From Polytrichum commune (Eukaryota; Streptophyta; Polytrichopsida; Polytrichales; Polytrichaceae): a stretch of DNA of 60,000 bases. The notes beneath the pieces were generated by a model. That model did no database searches and was not told the origin of the DNA. It saw only the letters and a program-made list of their open reading frames with translations. The position numbers and the translations under genes were made by a program. Shown here one piece after another: positions 33,011 through 43,300 of the stretch (positions within the stretch are counted from its first letter, which is position 1; the number at the start of each line of letters is the position of its first letter). The stretch spans positions 7,256,001-7,316,000 of the forward strand of contig OX485806.1 in NCBI GenBank assembly GCA_950295325.1, in the 5' to 3' direction.

Positions 33011-33790
33011 ACATATGCCATAACATGGAATGCCTCTTCACTTAACACCGCTATGCCATGTTTACAAGACTTAATTACAAAAGAACCCCCGTCGATCATC
33101 ACCATACAAGAAACCAAGCTATCCGCCACAAAATCCACAAAACACATACAAAGGCTATTTCCCCACTATAAACTTTTCTTTAATAATACACATAACATCA
33201 CGAGAATCACACGCCAAAGAATGACCTATAGAGGTTTTAGAGGCGGCCTCCTACTCTTTGTACACATCAAACACGCATTCCCGGTAACATCTCCAAAATA
33301 CCCACTCCCGTAGCCATATCCCCTTTCCTCCAAATAACACTCATAGCCAACCAACCCCTACAACATTGGCTCCTACTTAACTTATATATGCCCTCACATG
33401 AGGAAGACCTACCTCTCATCCCCACCATCCAAAATACCATTACGGACCAAATCAACACACACCCGAACCACACATATATCTTATGCGGAGACTTTAATAG
33501 GGACATCGCCCTAATAGGACGACAAAATGACCAACAAATCACACCGCCACAAACAGAGGACTACCTATGGAGATCCTTCATACTCGACCTCGGACTGACA
33601 TATATTCCAACAAATATAACATTCTCTAGACAAGGGGGACACAACTACACACAAAACAACTTAATTGACGGTTTTTTCATTAAAACCCCTAATAACAACC
33701 AATATTCCGCTACTACAAACCAACATACTCAGCTAAACTCCAATCACATGCCCATCCAACTAAAAATTCCCCCTAACACACTCATCGCTA
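33011..33790 (+). other. APE-type endonuclease domain of LINE A
   Basis: Motifs in order: ITWNASSLNTAMPCLQDL (Asn of the first block), SIITIQETKLS (Glu), a strand with GGLLLFVHIKHAF, LYMPSHEED, CGDFNRDI at about 33484 (Asp and Asn), and a distal part with TFSRQGGHN...LIDGFFIKT (Asp) and LNSNHMPI (Asp replaced; His kept). A one-base deletion near 33282 splits it. It nicks target DNA in APE-type LINEs. Copy B carries the same motifs. Confidence 0.8.
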
Positions 33791-34689
33791 GAACACCAAT
33801 TATAGCATCCGAACCGCCACCAAAAATTCTCAACCCTATTCCAAAGGAGAAAATCGAAGACTTCCACACCAAATTCTTTAAAATTAACTCAACTCAAATT
33901 GATGAGCTCATATTACTATTAAAACATAACCAACTAACAAATGAACAATGGCAACTAGCATGTGACTCACTAAACACCCTCACCGACAACATCACCAATA
34001 TCGTCTTAGAAACATGTAGTGCCCCACCCATCCCCACATTGCCAAACCGAATTGCCAACCAAGGAGGCTATCTCCCAAAGAAGTCACAAAAAATTTGGAA
34101 ACTACACTTATCCACCTACCACCTCATACGGAAGGCCATCTACACCATAAAAAACAACCCGAACTGGCGCACCCACCCCATTATTACCCAAGAAATACAC
34201 AATCATACCCACGTTATCATACCCCCATCACCAAACCCTTCTCTCCCACACAACACATCGGTGGATACCCTAGCTAAAATTGCAAAAGAAGCTAAGAACA
34301 AAGCCCGTAAAATCACAACCAACTATACCACCAAACAAATTAAAAAAGCCATATCCAAATATCAACAACTTTATGATAAAAGCCCCAAGACTATAAACAG
34401 AAAAGTTTTTAAAAATACCGACACCCCCCCACTCGATTGTCTCATCGATAGGTACAACAACATTCTTACCAATCCAAAAGATATCTCACAAGAAATACAT
34501 GTCCAACAATCAATCAGTAACAGACCAATTGTCATAACCTGCTATTATCAACTAGACCATCCACAACAATGCATATGCGGAGTCAGACAATACCCGTGAC
34601 ATGATCTGAATGGATATGCCCTTGAAAAAAAAGGTGAAGCATCAATTCCCCTGCATACATACCTAGATCAAGGAACATACGACATATGC

Positions 34690-35760
34690 CTAAAAAATTT
34701 AGCCAACGGGAAAACCCCTGGACCCGACAAAATATCCAATGCCATATTAAAAAATATGCCGCCCAGATTCCACACACTTCTAATGCTATTTTTTACCCAC
34801 TGCTACAAACAAAAACAAATCCCCGCATCCTGGAAAACAAGCCTCACAATACTCCTATACAAAAAGGGCAACCCCCACCACCTTACTAACCATAGATCAA
34901 TCGCATTCGCCAATACAATCTACAAACTATTTACTAGTACACTTACAAGCATATTATCCACATACGGAGAAAAATATCAAATCTTACACGACAGCCAAGA
35001 AGGCTTTAGGGCTGAACGAAGCACCGCACGACAGCTACAAACCCTCATAGCGGCATTAGAAGATGCAAGGCTTATCACTCAAGACATTTACATATTATAC
35101 ATCGATTTCAAAAACACCTTCGGATCTATTGATCATGCCAGACTTCTCGCCATTATGAAAGACCTAGGCTACCCACAAGATGTTGTAGCACTAGTGGGCA
35201 ATATCTACTCACAATCCACTACTACCTTTAATGGAGAACATTTTGATCAAACAAAACCCATACCCATACAACGTGAAACTATACAAGGTGACATCTTGAG
35301 CCCCTACATTTTTATTATATTTCTTGAACCTCTCCTACGATGGCTGCAACGAGGAAACAATGGATACACCTTTCACACCTCTCATACAAAATTAAGCTCC
35401 GTAGCCTACGCAGACAACCTGGCCGCAATATCCAATAACTTGCCATCCCTCCAACTCCAACTAAATAAATTGGACAAATTCTGTGAGTGGGCAGGTATAG
35501 ACCTCGGCATCCCAAAATGCGCAATCACGGGTTGTCCCAACAAAACAAAATTAAATCCCCAAGCCTTCAAAACACACATAAAAAATACCAATATAAACTT
35601 CAGAAATCAACCCATACCCATCCTAAGCCAACACGAGTCATATGTTTATCTTGGGATTAATCTAGTCCCCTCACTACAATGGAAAACTCAAACACACATA
35701 ACAACAACTAAACTAATCAAACAATGCAAGCTACTAACCGCATGCCCAGCCACCATGAAA
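34690..35760 (+). other. Reverse transcriptase domain of LINE A (YADN active-site variant)
   Basis: Blocks: NGKTPGPDKISN, LTILLYKKGNPHHLTNHRSI, QEGFRAERSTARQLQTL, LYIDFKNTFGSIDHARLL (catalytic Asp at 35104), RETIQGDILSPYIFIIFLEP, VAYADNLAAISN at 35404-35439, and KCAITGCPNKTKL. The expected YADD is YADN (GAC AAC at 35413-35418). The missing second Asp would abolish activity. Copy C has YAKD at the same place. Confidence 0.9.
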
Positions 35761-36429
35761 CAAAAAATTCAAATGATTGACATGGTCATACGAGCTGGCA
35801 TCGCCTACAGTTTCTACGCCGTTCCATACTCACTCCCCGCCATTAAGAGACTCGATAAACGAATAATCGCCCTACACAAAAATATATGCAGCCTACCGAA
35901 ATGCATGTCCAATGCGGTTACACAACTACCACAAGATATGTTCGGCACAGAAGCCTTTTCACTCAAAAATGCATATCTTACATGCATAGGCGAACAACTT
36001 ATTAATGCTCTCAATGACAAAGGGCGACTAGGAAAAATATATAATGGATTAACTAAACACATACTTGCCAAACATGGCGGATCCCTTAACCTACCACGCA
36101 TATCCCGCCAAGATTGTATCCGATCGCCAATTACACGCACACTATTCTTACTCAAAACAACTAGTGGCATTCACCTCAAGAGCCAACTCGAGAAATTTCC
36201 CCTCCTCCCCACACCCTTAGAAACACAATGGATGCACCAAGCACAAACCATACCAACCCTAACTCCCACACTCTCCCTTAAATACCTACATAAATTCGTC
36301 CTCCACAACATAACCGAACTCAAGCACATAACCCACCCTAACGGCATACATCTAATGACAAACGATGACTTCAAACATTACTATGGCACACTCACTAAAA
36401 CAACACAAGCCGCCCTAGAACAAGCCCGA

Positions 36430-36485
36430 GCTCTTTTTTGTGAACCACCATGTCATGATCCATGCCTAAATAATTGCCCAATACA
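36430..36485 (+). other. Cys/His cluster after the RT of LINE A
   Basis: The segment FCEPPCHDPCLNNCPIH shows C-x3-C-x3-C-x3-C-x2-H, a likely zinc-binding cluster between the RT and RNase H domains. I do not recognise it as a standard named finger. Confidence 0.5.
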
Positions 36486-37929
36486 TACCCTATCAAACAT
36501 CCTCAAAAACCCTTACAAAATACACAGCCACCACATAGACACAAGATTAGAAAGACATAATCCACACCTACCCACACCTCCACCTCCGGAATACCCGAAG
36601 CCACCCTTGTATATACAAAACAACCACATACAATACCCAATTCACTCTATAATAAACGACCGCCCCCACACCTACAAAGATAAAAACAAAATTACCAAAA
36701 ATTACACATCCTACCTATGCCAATGGATACTCCCCCATGAAACCATATACAACAAGTGGCTTCCCCAAAAAGACTTGTTCCCATGGAACAACCAAAACAC
36801 CATCAACCATAACATCCTACTTCTAACACAATATTATACCCACAAACAAAATCAACACTTTACCAACATCTTAAAATTACACTTTAATGAAGAACAACTA
36901 AGAGACACTAGATACATTCCCCCCCCCCCCCCCACAAATTATACCTCTATGTCATGTTAATATCAACGAATGTAACCCAGATAACGACATCGCCTGCACT
37001 CAAAACCTCATCCAAAGCCAACACGGTGTAGCACACATATACGACAATGACGGCCGTCACCTAATTACCATCCCCGAACAACGACTACAATGGTTGTGGG
37101 AACAATACCAAAATACATTACACAGACCTCACCATCTCGAACCCCCCACACAATCCTTCGAACAAGAAGTTGTATGGTTATACCAAAGGTACAAATACCG
37201 AATGCCCAAAAGTGACCCCCTCAAACTATCACAATATACACTCCCAAATGCCATTATTAACCATATTCTAGACTCCTTCCATATCACACATTCATATTTC
37301 TCATCACCCATCACATGCCCTATCATGCTAAGACAATTCTCCTCCACTTTCTCCCGAGACAAAGTTTTCGGGTCAAGAGGAACGGCATTTCAACACAAAT
37401 GGATAGGTAACGGGTATGCCCACCCACATACAGAAACAGACACCCAACAAGCCCTCCATTGGGCACGACTTGCAGCCTACAACAACCCCGGCACAATTAC
37501 AATCCTTATAACAACTGATCCAAATTGGTATCAGAATCTTCACCCTCATGAAGGGCCTTTCCCGGACTCACACGTCATCACGCACTTTAAAGCAGACACC
37601 ATTACATATGAAGAACCCACGATACCCCCAGAACTACAAATCGAACCTCGAATAGAAAGCCGAGACATTAGAATACTATGTATCCACCACAAAACCACGC
37701 CCATCGGAACCACAAGATACGCATGTCGCATGAACACTATCGGTGCATCTTTACAAATACCTACTATATTCAACACACCCGCACCACCCACACCAATGAA
37801 CACCTCAGTAAACCGTAGTAAGAAATGGGGCCAACTCACATACCCGCCCCCCCCCCCCCACCTCCAACCCATAATACCAATATCCCACCAATCATAAACC
37901 ATGACATATGCCTACCCCTCAAATATCCA

Positions 37930-38400
37930 CCGCAATATTGTTATTATACCGATGGATCATTTATCCCACCCAAAGCAATAACCCAAGAACATTGGAGACG
38001 AGAAAAGGCAGGATATGGAGTATATAACCCTTTTAAAAACCTAAAAATTTCAGAACGACTACCAGGCCTCCAAAACATACTACAAGTGGAATTGATGGCT
38101 ATCCACCACACCCTATGCCTCCTCACCACCACATACCGAAATGAACCCGCACACATTTTCACAGACTGCCTCAACGTTCTATACCTCATAAACACACAAA
38201 CAAAACACCCAACCTCACACAATAGTCACCCGGACAAGAAGATACTTGAATCAATTATTAGGATGTTACAATCCCGCACACAAACCACCACACTACATAA
38301 AGTCAAAGCCCACACGAATATTAGTGGCAACGAGCAAGCGGACAAATTAGCCAAAATGGGATGTGAATTAGAACATAGAGATGCCCTAGCCACGTATGAA
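37930..38400 (+). other. RNase H domain of LINE A
   Basis: YYTDGSF (Asp at 37951), LQVELMAIHH (Glu), IFTDCLNVLYLI (Asp) and KVKAHTNISGNEQADKLAKM (His and Asp) give the D-E-D-H-D pattern of an intact RNase H1-type fold. It would remove the RNA template strand. It sits in a different frame from the preceding piece because of a poly-C run at 37846-37860. Confidence 0.85.
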
Positions 38401-38730
38401 CACGCACACCCCACGCCATATTACCTCCAAAAAGGTTGGTGGCACTCAATGCAAGATACACCAGATAAAGGCCCCATCAGGCACCTTGGCAAATACATCA
38501 CTAAATATGACAAAAAACATAACCTAGCCCTCATAGCAACTCAAACACACCAATTACACAAATGGCTCGATAATAAAGATATTGACAAAGCATTATCAAA
38601 TGACTTCTGGAACAATCCAGCCATCACAGATAAACAAAAAACATGTTTAGTAAAATTTTGAACCGGACAATATATGGGACACGCTAGGAAACAACTTTTC
38701 TTTGGACGAATCGCATATCCATCCCACACA

Positions 38731-38805
38731 TGTCCCATATGCACCTCACCAGAAGCAGACACATGGCTACACGTCCTCCTAAAATGCAAACAACAGCACA
38801 TCCAT
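38731..38805 (+). other. CCHC-type zinc knuckle of LINE A
   Basis: CPICTSPEADTWLHVLLKC has the spacing C-x2-C-x9-H-x4-C found near the C-terminus of many LINE ORF2 proteins, here just before the restriction-like nuclease candidate. Confidence 0.7.
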
Positions 38806-38939
38806 GCACTCATCACAAATAGACATAACAAAGCAGTATGGGAAATACGCAAACTTCTCATCTCCAACAAAATAACAAGACACTACATACTTATGAACGC
38901 AGGCACATATAATGAACTTCCCCAAGAAAACACAGTTCC

Positions 38940-39360
38940 ACCATGGTTACTCCCATGTACATGTGACACCCAGAGATGCTACTGCAACGCTAGGCTCAAA
39001 CCCGACATACTATGTTTGCTAGGTCACCCATACAACTCTCCACCCCCAGAAGTACCTACCCCAACAATCACTATACAATTCATTGAATTCACATACTGCA
39101 ATGACAGGTTCTTTACCGACACAAGAGAGCGGAAACTCACCAAATACCAACCACTCATCAACAATATCATAGCGAGAGGATGGCAAGTAGCTCCACTTAT
39201 AGTACTAGCATCCGGGGCCAGAGCCACAACTCACATCCCTTCGATGAACGAACTAGAAACAAAACTTAAACTCCCTCCATCCCAAATTAGGAGCACATTC
39301 AAACAAATCAATGTTATCGCCACACAATATGCACACTCAATATTGGTCCATAAAAGACGA
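38940..39360 (+). other. C-terminal restriction-like (KPD...E) endonuclease candidate of LINE A
   Basis: After a Cys cluster (CTCDTQRCYC) comes ARLKPDILCLLG (Asp codon 39004-39006), a Pro-rich loop, ITIQFIEFTYCNDRFF (Glu codon 39085-39087), RKLTKYQPLINNI, GWQVAPLIVLASGARA and a helical tail. The order KPD, hydrophobic strand with E, then K-Y and a strand ending in G-x-R/RG resembles the KPD-x(12-14)-E nuclease of R2-type LINEs, with a longer loop (about 26 residues between Asp and Glu). The same blocks are visible in copies C and D. Fold assignment is by pattern only. Confidence 0.6.
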
Positions 39361-39419
39361 ATAGAAAATAGACAACCCATCACAGACTTACAAAATCATA
39401 ATTAAAATTAAAAGAGGGG

Positions 39420-39436
39420 TAGTGGTCAAACCACTA
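39420..39436 (+). other. Hairpin just after the LINE A ORF2 stop
   Basis: TAGTGGT-CAA-ACCACTA is a perfect 7-bp stem with a 3-nt loop, 15 bases after the stop codon. A second stem, CCACC/GGTGG, follows at about 39452-39476. Confidence 0.5.
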
Positions 39437-39559
39437 GTTATTAAGATACCACCCATAGCTCAGAAAGGTGGGGAGTAGCCGGCTGGTTGGCATAACTTTC
39501 CTGCCTATGATTAACTCACTTGCAGCACCAAGTCAAAGTGTATTGCACTAACACGCTCA

Positions 39560-39650
39560 GACGGATTCAACGCGAATCGAACCCGGACCGTATTAATACA
39601 ACACGCACGTCCTTATCCAACCAACCTTGGAACCATGACTTGGCGACCAA
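39560..39650 (-). other. Degenerate antisense tRNA-like segment in the LINE A 3' UTR
   Basis: On the minus strand, GGTTGGTTGGATAAGG is followed by a possible 5-bp anticodon-like stem (CGTGT/ATACG, 7-nt loop) and GGGTTCGATTC, a perfect tRNA B-box (GTTCGATTC). The T stem does not pair fully and position 33 of the loop is G instead of T, so it is not a functional tRNA. It may be a tRNA-derived SINE remnant in reverse, or chance. Confidence 0.3.
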
Positions 39651-39892
39651 CCATACAATCAACCACCACTTATACCCCAAACAAACATGCACGCTTCTCG
39701 TCTCAAACAAAGTAGCAAGACCCAGAAAATTCTAATTAAAACCCATGCACCTTATACACCCCCCGGTTCAACCGGTTAAAACCTAAGTTACTAACATAGT
39801 GTCTACTCCCTGCAAAGGGTGAAGTAGTATTACACCCAACGCCACTACCCTGGGGTATGGCCACGGTTGTCCTACGAACAGACACTTTATTC

Positions 39893-39919
39893 ACTCCGGC
39901 CCCTAATAGGGACCGGAGT
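39893..39919 (+). other. 3'-terminal stem-loop of LINE A before the TTC tail
   Basis: ACTCCGG-C-CCCT-AAT-AGGG-A-CCGGAGT forms a 7+4-bp stem with one mismatch, directly followed by the (TTC)n tail. Fragment E keeps the CTCCGG/CCGGAG stem (21543-21560) with a different loop. This is the likely recognition structure for the element's RT. Confidence 0.6.
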
Positions 39920-39932
39920 TCTTCTTCTTCTT

Positions 39933-39949
39933 CTTCTTCCTTAACTTAC
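39933..39949 (+). repeat. Target-site duplication of LINE A, 3' copy
   Basis: CTTCTTCCTTAACTTAC directly follows the TTC tail and repeats 25912-25928. Confidence 0.85.
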
Positions 39950-40253
39950 AAGTTTGACAGGATTGACGGAGTTTATGAGAGGAAGGAAACCTCAAGATCA
40001 CCATACCAAGTGAATGAATGGATAAATAAATGATTGAATGCATCATGTGTGCATGTGTGCGCACTCTCTGGTAGTGGGAGGACAAAGAGAGAATAGAAAA
40101 AGAATGAGGAGCGGATGGTTATGGTTGTAGTGATGGTTAAGTAAGTACCGTGCGTAGGGGGGGGGGGGACAACTACTAATAAGGTAAATGAGGCTAATTC
40201 GTTTAGCTTTCTTAATCATATCCCTATTTTAATTCCTAATTGGCAGTAAACTA

Positions 40254-40298
40254 CATGGATCATTTGCCAATGTTGTGTACATTGGCAAATGATCCATG
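40254..40298. repeat. Perfect 19-bp inverted repeat with 7-nt loop
   Basis: CATGGATCATTTGCCAATG - TTGTGTA - CATTGGCAAATGATCCATG. A second inverted pair overlaps it: AATGTTGTGTAC (40270-40281) with GTACACAACATT downstream (about 40312-40323). It could be a small foldback, a hairpin RNA or a replication-slippage product. Confidence 0.7.
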
Positions 40299-40329
40299 AT
40301 CCATGATCCACGTACACAACATTACCTTA

Positions 40330-43300
40330 TTCTTACAAAGTATGATGTAAGCCGCATTCAAGCCTTTAAGATAATATGCTCTCAGAGATTGCCAACTTAA
40401 TTCTTGAGAAGAAATTGTGTTGCAATGCTTGTGTAGCCTACTCTGGAATCTCTTGTAACCTTTGTTGATATTTGTGACCAAAAAAATAACAAGATCGTTA
40501 TCAAACACGAAATATTAACATAACATGGTTGGGATTGTCCCCACAAGGGGAAATGATACAAGGCGTGGACTTACAGAGATTGGGTGGACGTGTCCAACAA
40601 ACACAGATTCGATGACGCCTTCATGGCCATGATGCTAGATGCTCATGAGGGGAGCTAATGCAAGGAAAATTTGGCTAAAAGAGAGGAAGATCTTGATGAA
40701 AATTTCCCAAGAACTAGTTCTTCCATATTTTTGGGCAACACTTGAATTTTATGTGCAAGGGTTGTGGCCTAAAGAAATCGCTAATGATAGCATGAGGAAA
40801 AACCACATTTTCATCAACATGACGATGTTGAATGATATCCTAGAGGCTATGAAGTAGTAGGGTATTAGTGATTCTTCATATATAGTATTTGCATCAAATT
40901 TCTTTACTAGCATTGGTGTGGCTCTTCTGCACCCAATTGAACACGATGTCTCGAAGATGTTTGAAGAAAAATTGTGGAAAATTCTACACCAATAGGGATT
41001 CACTATTTCTTCTTCTCACTACAACTTGTAACAACATGTGTTGAATGGTTTTGTGACACAACACCTAGTGTATGTTTTGATGAATTCCCAAAGCACTCAC
41101 AAAGGTTGAAATTGCAAAACATTTGAAGAAATTGTTTGGAGTCGGCCAATTGATGACTTAAAAAAAAAATTATACAAAGACTCTTATGCAATTCTCTTTG
41201 GGGATTTGATCAACCATGGGTGCTCAACTCAACGTTCATCTCTTGACGCCCTTGTGGAGGGCGCACTTAAACCCAACATATTTATTCTCAACATTCATTG
41301 TGGTGCAAATTTGAGTTCCCAAAGGACTTCCTATTGTAGACGTTGTCACAACCGAAGCTCAATATATATTTTGTCATAAAGTAACAAACAAAATCATATT
41401 TCTTTTGCAGGATGCAACGCTAAAGCAAATTGTTGATGCCATGCAATGGGGCTTAGAAGAAACAAAAGAGCGTTGCAATGGAGGTGGTTGAAGATGAAAC
41501 TCCACATGTGTTGAACAAACTAAAGGATTTTGTCATGGAGGAAGTAGAACGTGTACAAGCCTAAGGTGCCAATGAATATGACGATAGATGGAGAATTGCA
41601 TTGTTGCTAATACAAAGATCATGGGCGAGAGATGAGGCCCTCAAATATCCATGAAGCAGTGGGAGAGCTCCCGATGCTCCAAATTGGATTACAATTTCTT
41701 CATCACTCTCCAACTCACTTGTTTTTTATTATTGTTCGTGAAGGTGTAGCCACATGTGTTGTTGACCATGCATTTTCTACATGCCCACCTCCACCTCATG
41801 CCCATGACGTGGTAGAAAAACGATTTGATCCAACAAATATTCAATGCAATTGTCATGATGTGGGCCGGTTAGTATTTAAAACTTAGGCAATTATGTGTGT
41901 TATTGCTACACTGAGTATGCATATAGATGGATATTAATATGATATTGTATTAATTATGTTCTAGTTAGTTGTTTAGTTGAAAGCCGGTTTTGAGTTTAAG
42001 ATATGGAGTGCTTGGTAGAACTGACTTGATATGGAGGACTTGAGGGCTATGGAAGGTTATGGTTTTTTGGCGGTGGCAGTGGCCTTTAAACTATTGATTA
42101 GGATTCCTTGATGTCCTAAACCCAATGGTCTCCTATTGGCCAAAGGGGACAAGGGGGAAGATGATATAAGAAGTAGGAGGGTGGTGAGACATTTTTGTGG
42201 GCATTTTGGGGGGTTGGCATTAGGATGTGAGTAATCTCAAGGGTTTGAAAGATTTTGTGTTTCAAAAACTTATAGGGTTGAGAGAGAAAATATTTCTAAA
42301 TGATTAGAGAGTTGAAAATGCTAAAGTTACTTGGAGAAGTGAGGATATGCACTAGGCAAAGTCTTGTTTTTAATGTTTGATTTATAAAAAAAATGCAAAA
42401 TTGTAGCTTGGGAGATGCCATGTCTCAACTCTGGTGAAATTTCAACTGCATAGGTGTTATAGATTGAAAGATATTGACCATAATGCAACTGGATCTTTAA
42501 GGGATTGTTGAGGGCAAATATGGGATTGACTAAAAGTTGCATCATGAGTTGTACATTGATTTAATAGTCATAAAAATTGATATGTGAGTAACATATGAAG
42601 TATGCAATTATTTTGAAAGGTTTTGTGGGTAGAACATGAAGGAATTAAGAATCACATGAGGGTGAAATTGACTAGGTCAAAATTGAGGATACTATGTGAT
42701 TTGAGTGAATTTGGACAAGATTGAGGGATGATTTTGGGAGGATTGAGGAAGTGTTGCATGTGACGAGTAAACTTTGATATTAGAAAATTTTACCACAATA
42801 TACAAACCGTAGCTTTTTTGACACAACAAATAAGAGGACGATGAGTTTTTTAATGTTACTTCTTCAACGTCAAAACCTCTTCAGTCTGAGCATAGCCCCC
42901 TTTGACTGCGTACCACTCATACATCAAAATTCCAAGTGATTGGGGCTTCCATTATGTGGGTTTGTTCTAGGTCAGAGCGTCTCAACACAAGATCAACATA
43001 TGGCAACACAAAATACTAGAAACAAAAAATTGTTGAATTTATTGCTGCAAAAGCAACAATTCTACGCCAACCACTATAATGTCTCCTAGAGGTGTCTTTA
43101 GATTTCTTTTAATATTTGAAAACTTAGTTGAATTGTTATGTCTGAGCTTCGGAAGGCCTCCCGTTGCTTGGCACTTCACAATAGAACATTACATGGGAGA
43201 TATTCATATACCTAAAATTTGAAATTTTGATCTATTGTCTTGCAACATCAACTGATTTGCCTCCCTAGTCCATTAGTGTGCTAGCAATAATATGTATCAT

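Larger units (their letters stand above)
31301..39405 (+). pseudogene. LINE A ORF2 polyprotein: 2A-like extension, APE, RT, RNase H, restriction-like nuclease
   Basis: From ATG 31301, about 72 bases after ORF1, the frame continues through breaks to TAA at 39403-39405, about 2,700 codons. Pieces: 31301-33010, 33011-about 33282, 33283-34599, 34600-36925, 36940-37850, 37850-38661, 38662-39405. Stops at 34597 and 38659 are TGA in contexts where CGA (Arg) fits (LVKF-R-TGQYMG), i.e. CpG decay. Two frameshifts are in poly-C runs and could be sequencing errors or slippage. It would supply nicking, cDNA synthesis and RNA removal for target-primed reverse transcription in the nucleus. Domain details are in separate entries. 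Confidence 0.85.
25929..39932 (+). mobile_element. LINE A: near-complete 14.0-kb dual-endonuclease non-LTR retrotransposon
   Basis: It is bounded by a 17-bp target-site duplication and a (TTC)n tail. Order: 5' region with two 513-bp tandem repeats, ORF1 (28864-31228), ORF2 in several frames (31301-39405), and a 3' UTR with a terminal stem-loop. ORF2 domains: N-terminal extension with two 2A-like motifs, APE-type endonuclease, RT, Cys cluster, RNase H, CCHC-type knuckle, and a KPD...E restriction-like endonuclease candidate. Two endonuclease types plus RNase H match the Dualen/RandI group described from Chlamydomonas. Breaks: frameshifts near 30184, 33282, 36920-36933 (poly-C) and 37846-37860 (poly-C), and stops at 33008, 34597 and 38659. 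RT motif YADN replaces YADD. The sense strand is strongly A+C-rich and G-poor. A 14-kb length is about twice that of common LINEs. Confidence 0.9.

Noticed and set aside
36920-37860. Programmed frameshifting at the poly-C runs of LINE A
   Set aside because: Homopolymer slippage or sequencing error is simpler. No copy in the window preserves a slippery site at either place.
39560-39650. Functional tRNA gene in the LINE A 3' UTR
   Set aside because: The B-box is good, but the T stem and position 33 fail, so only a tRNA-like remnant can be claimed.
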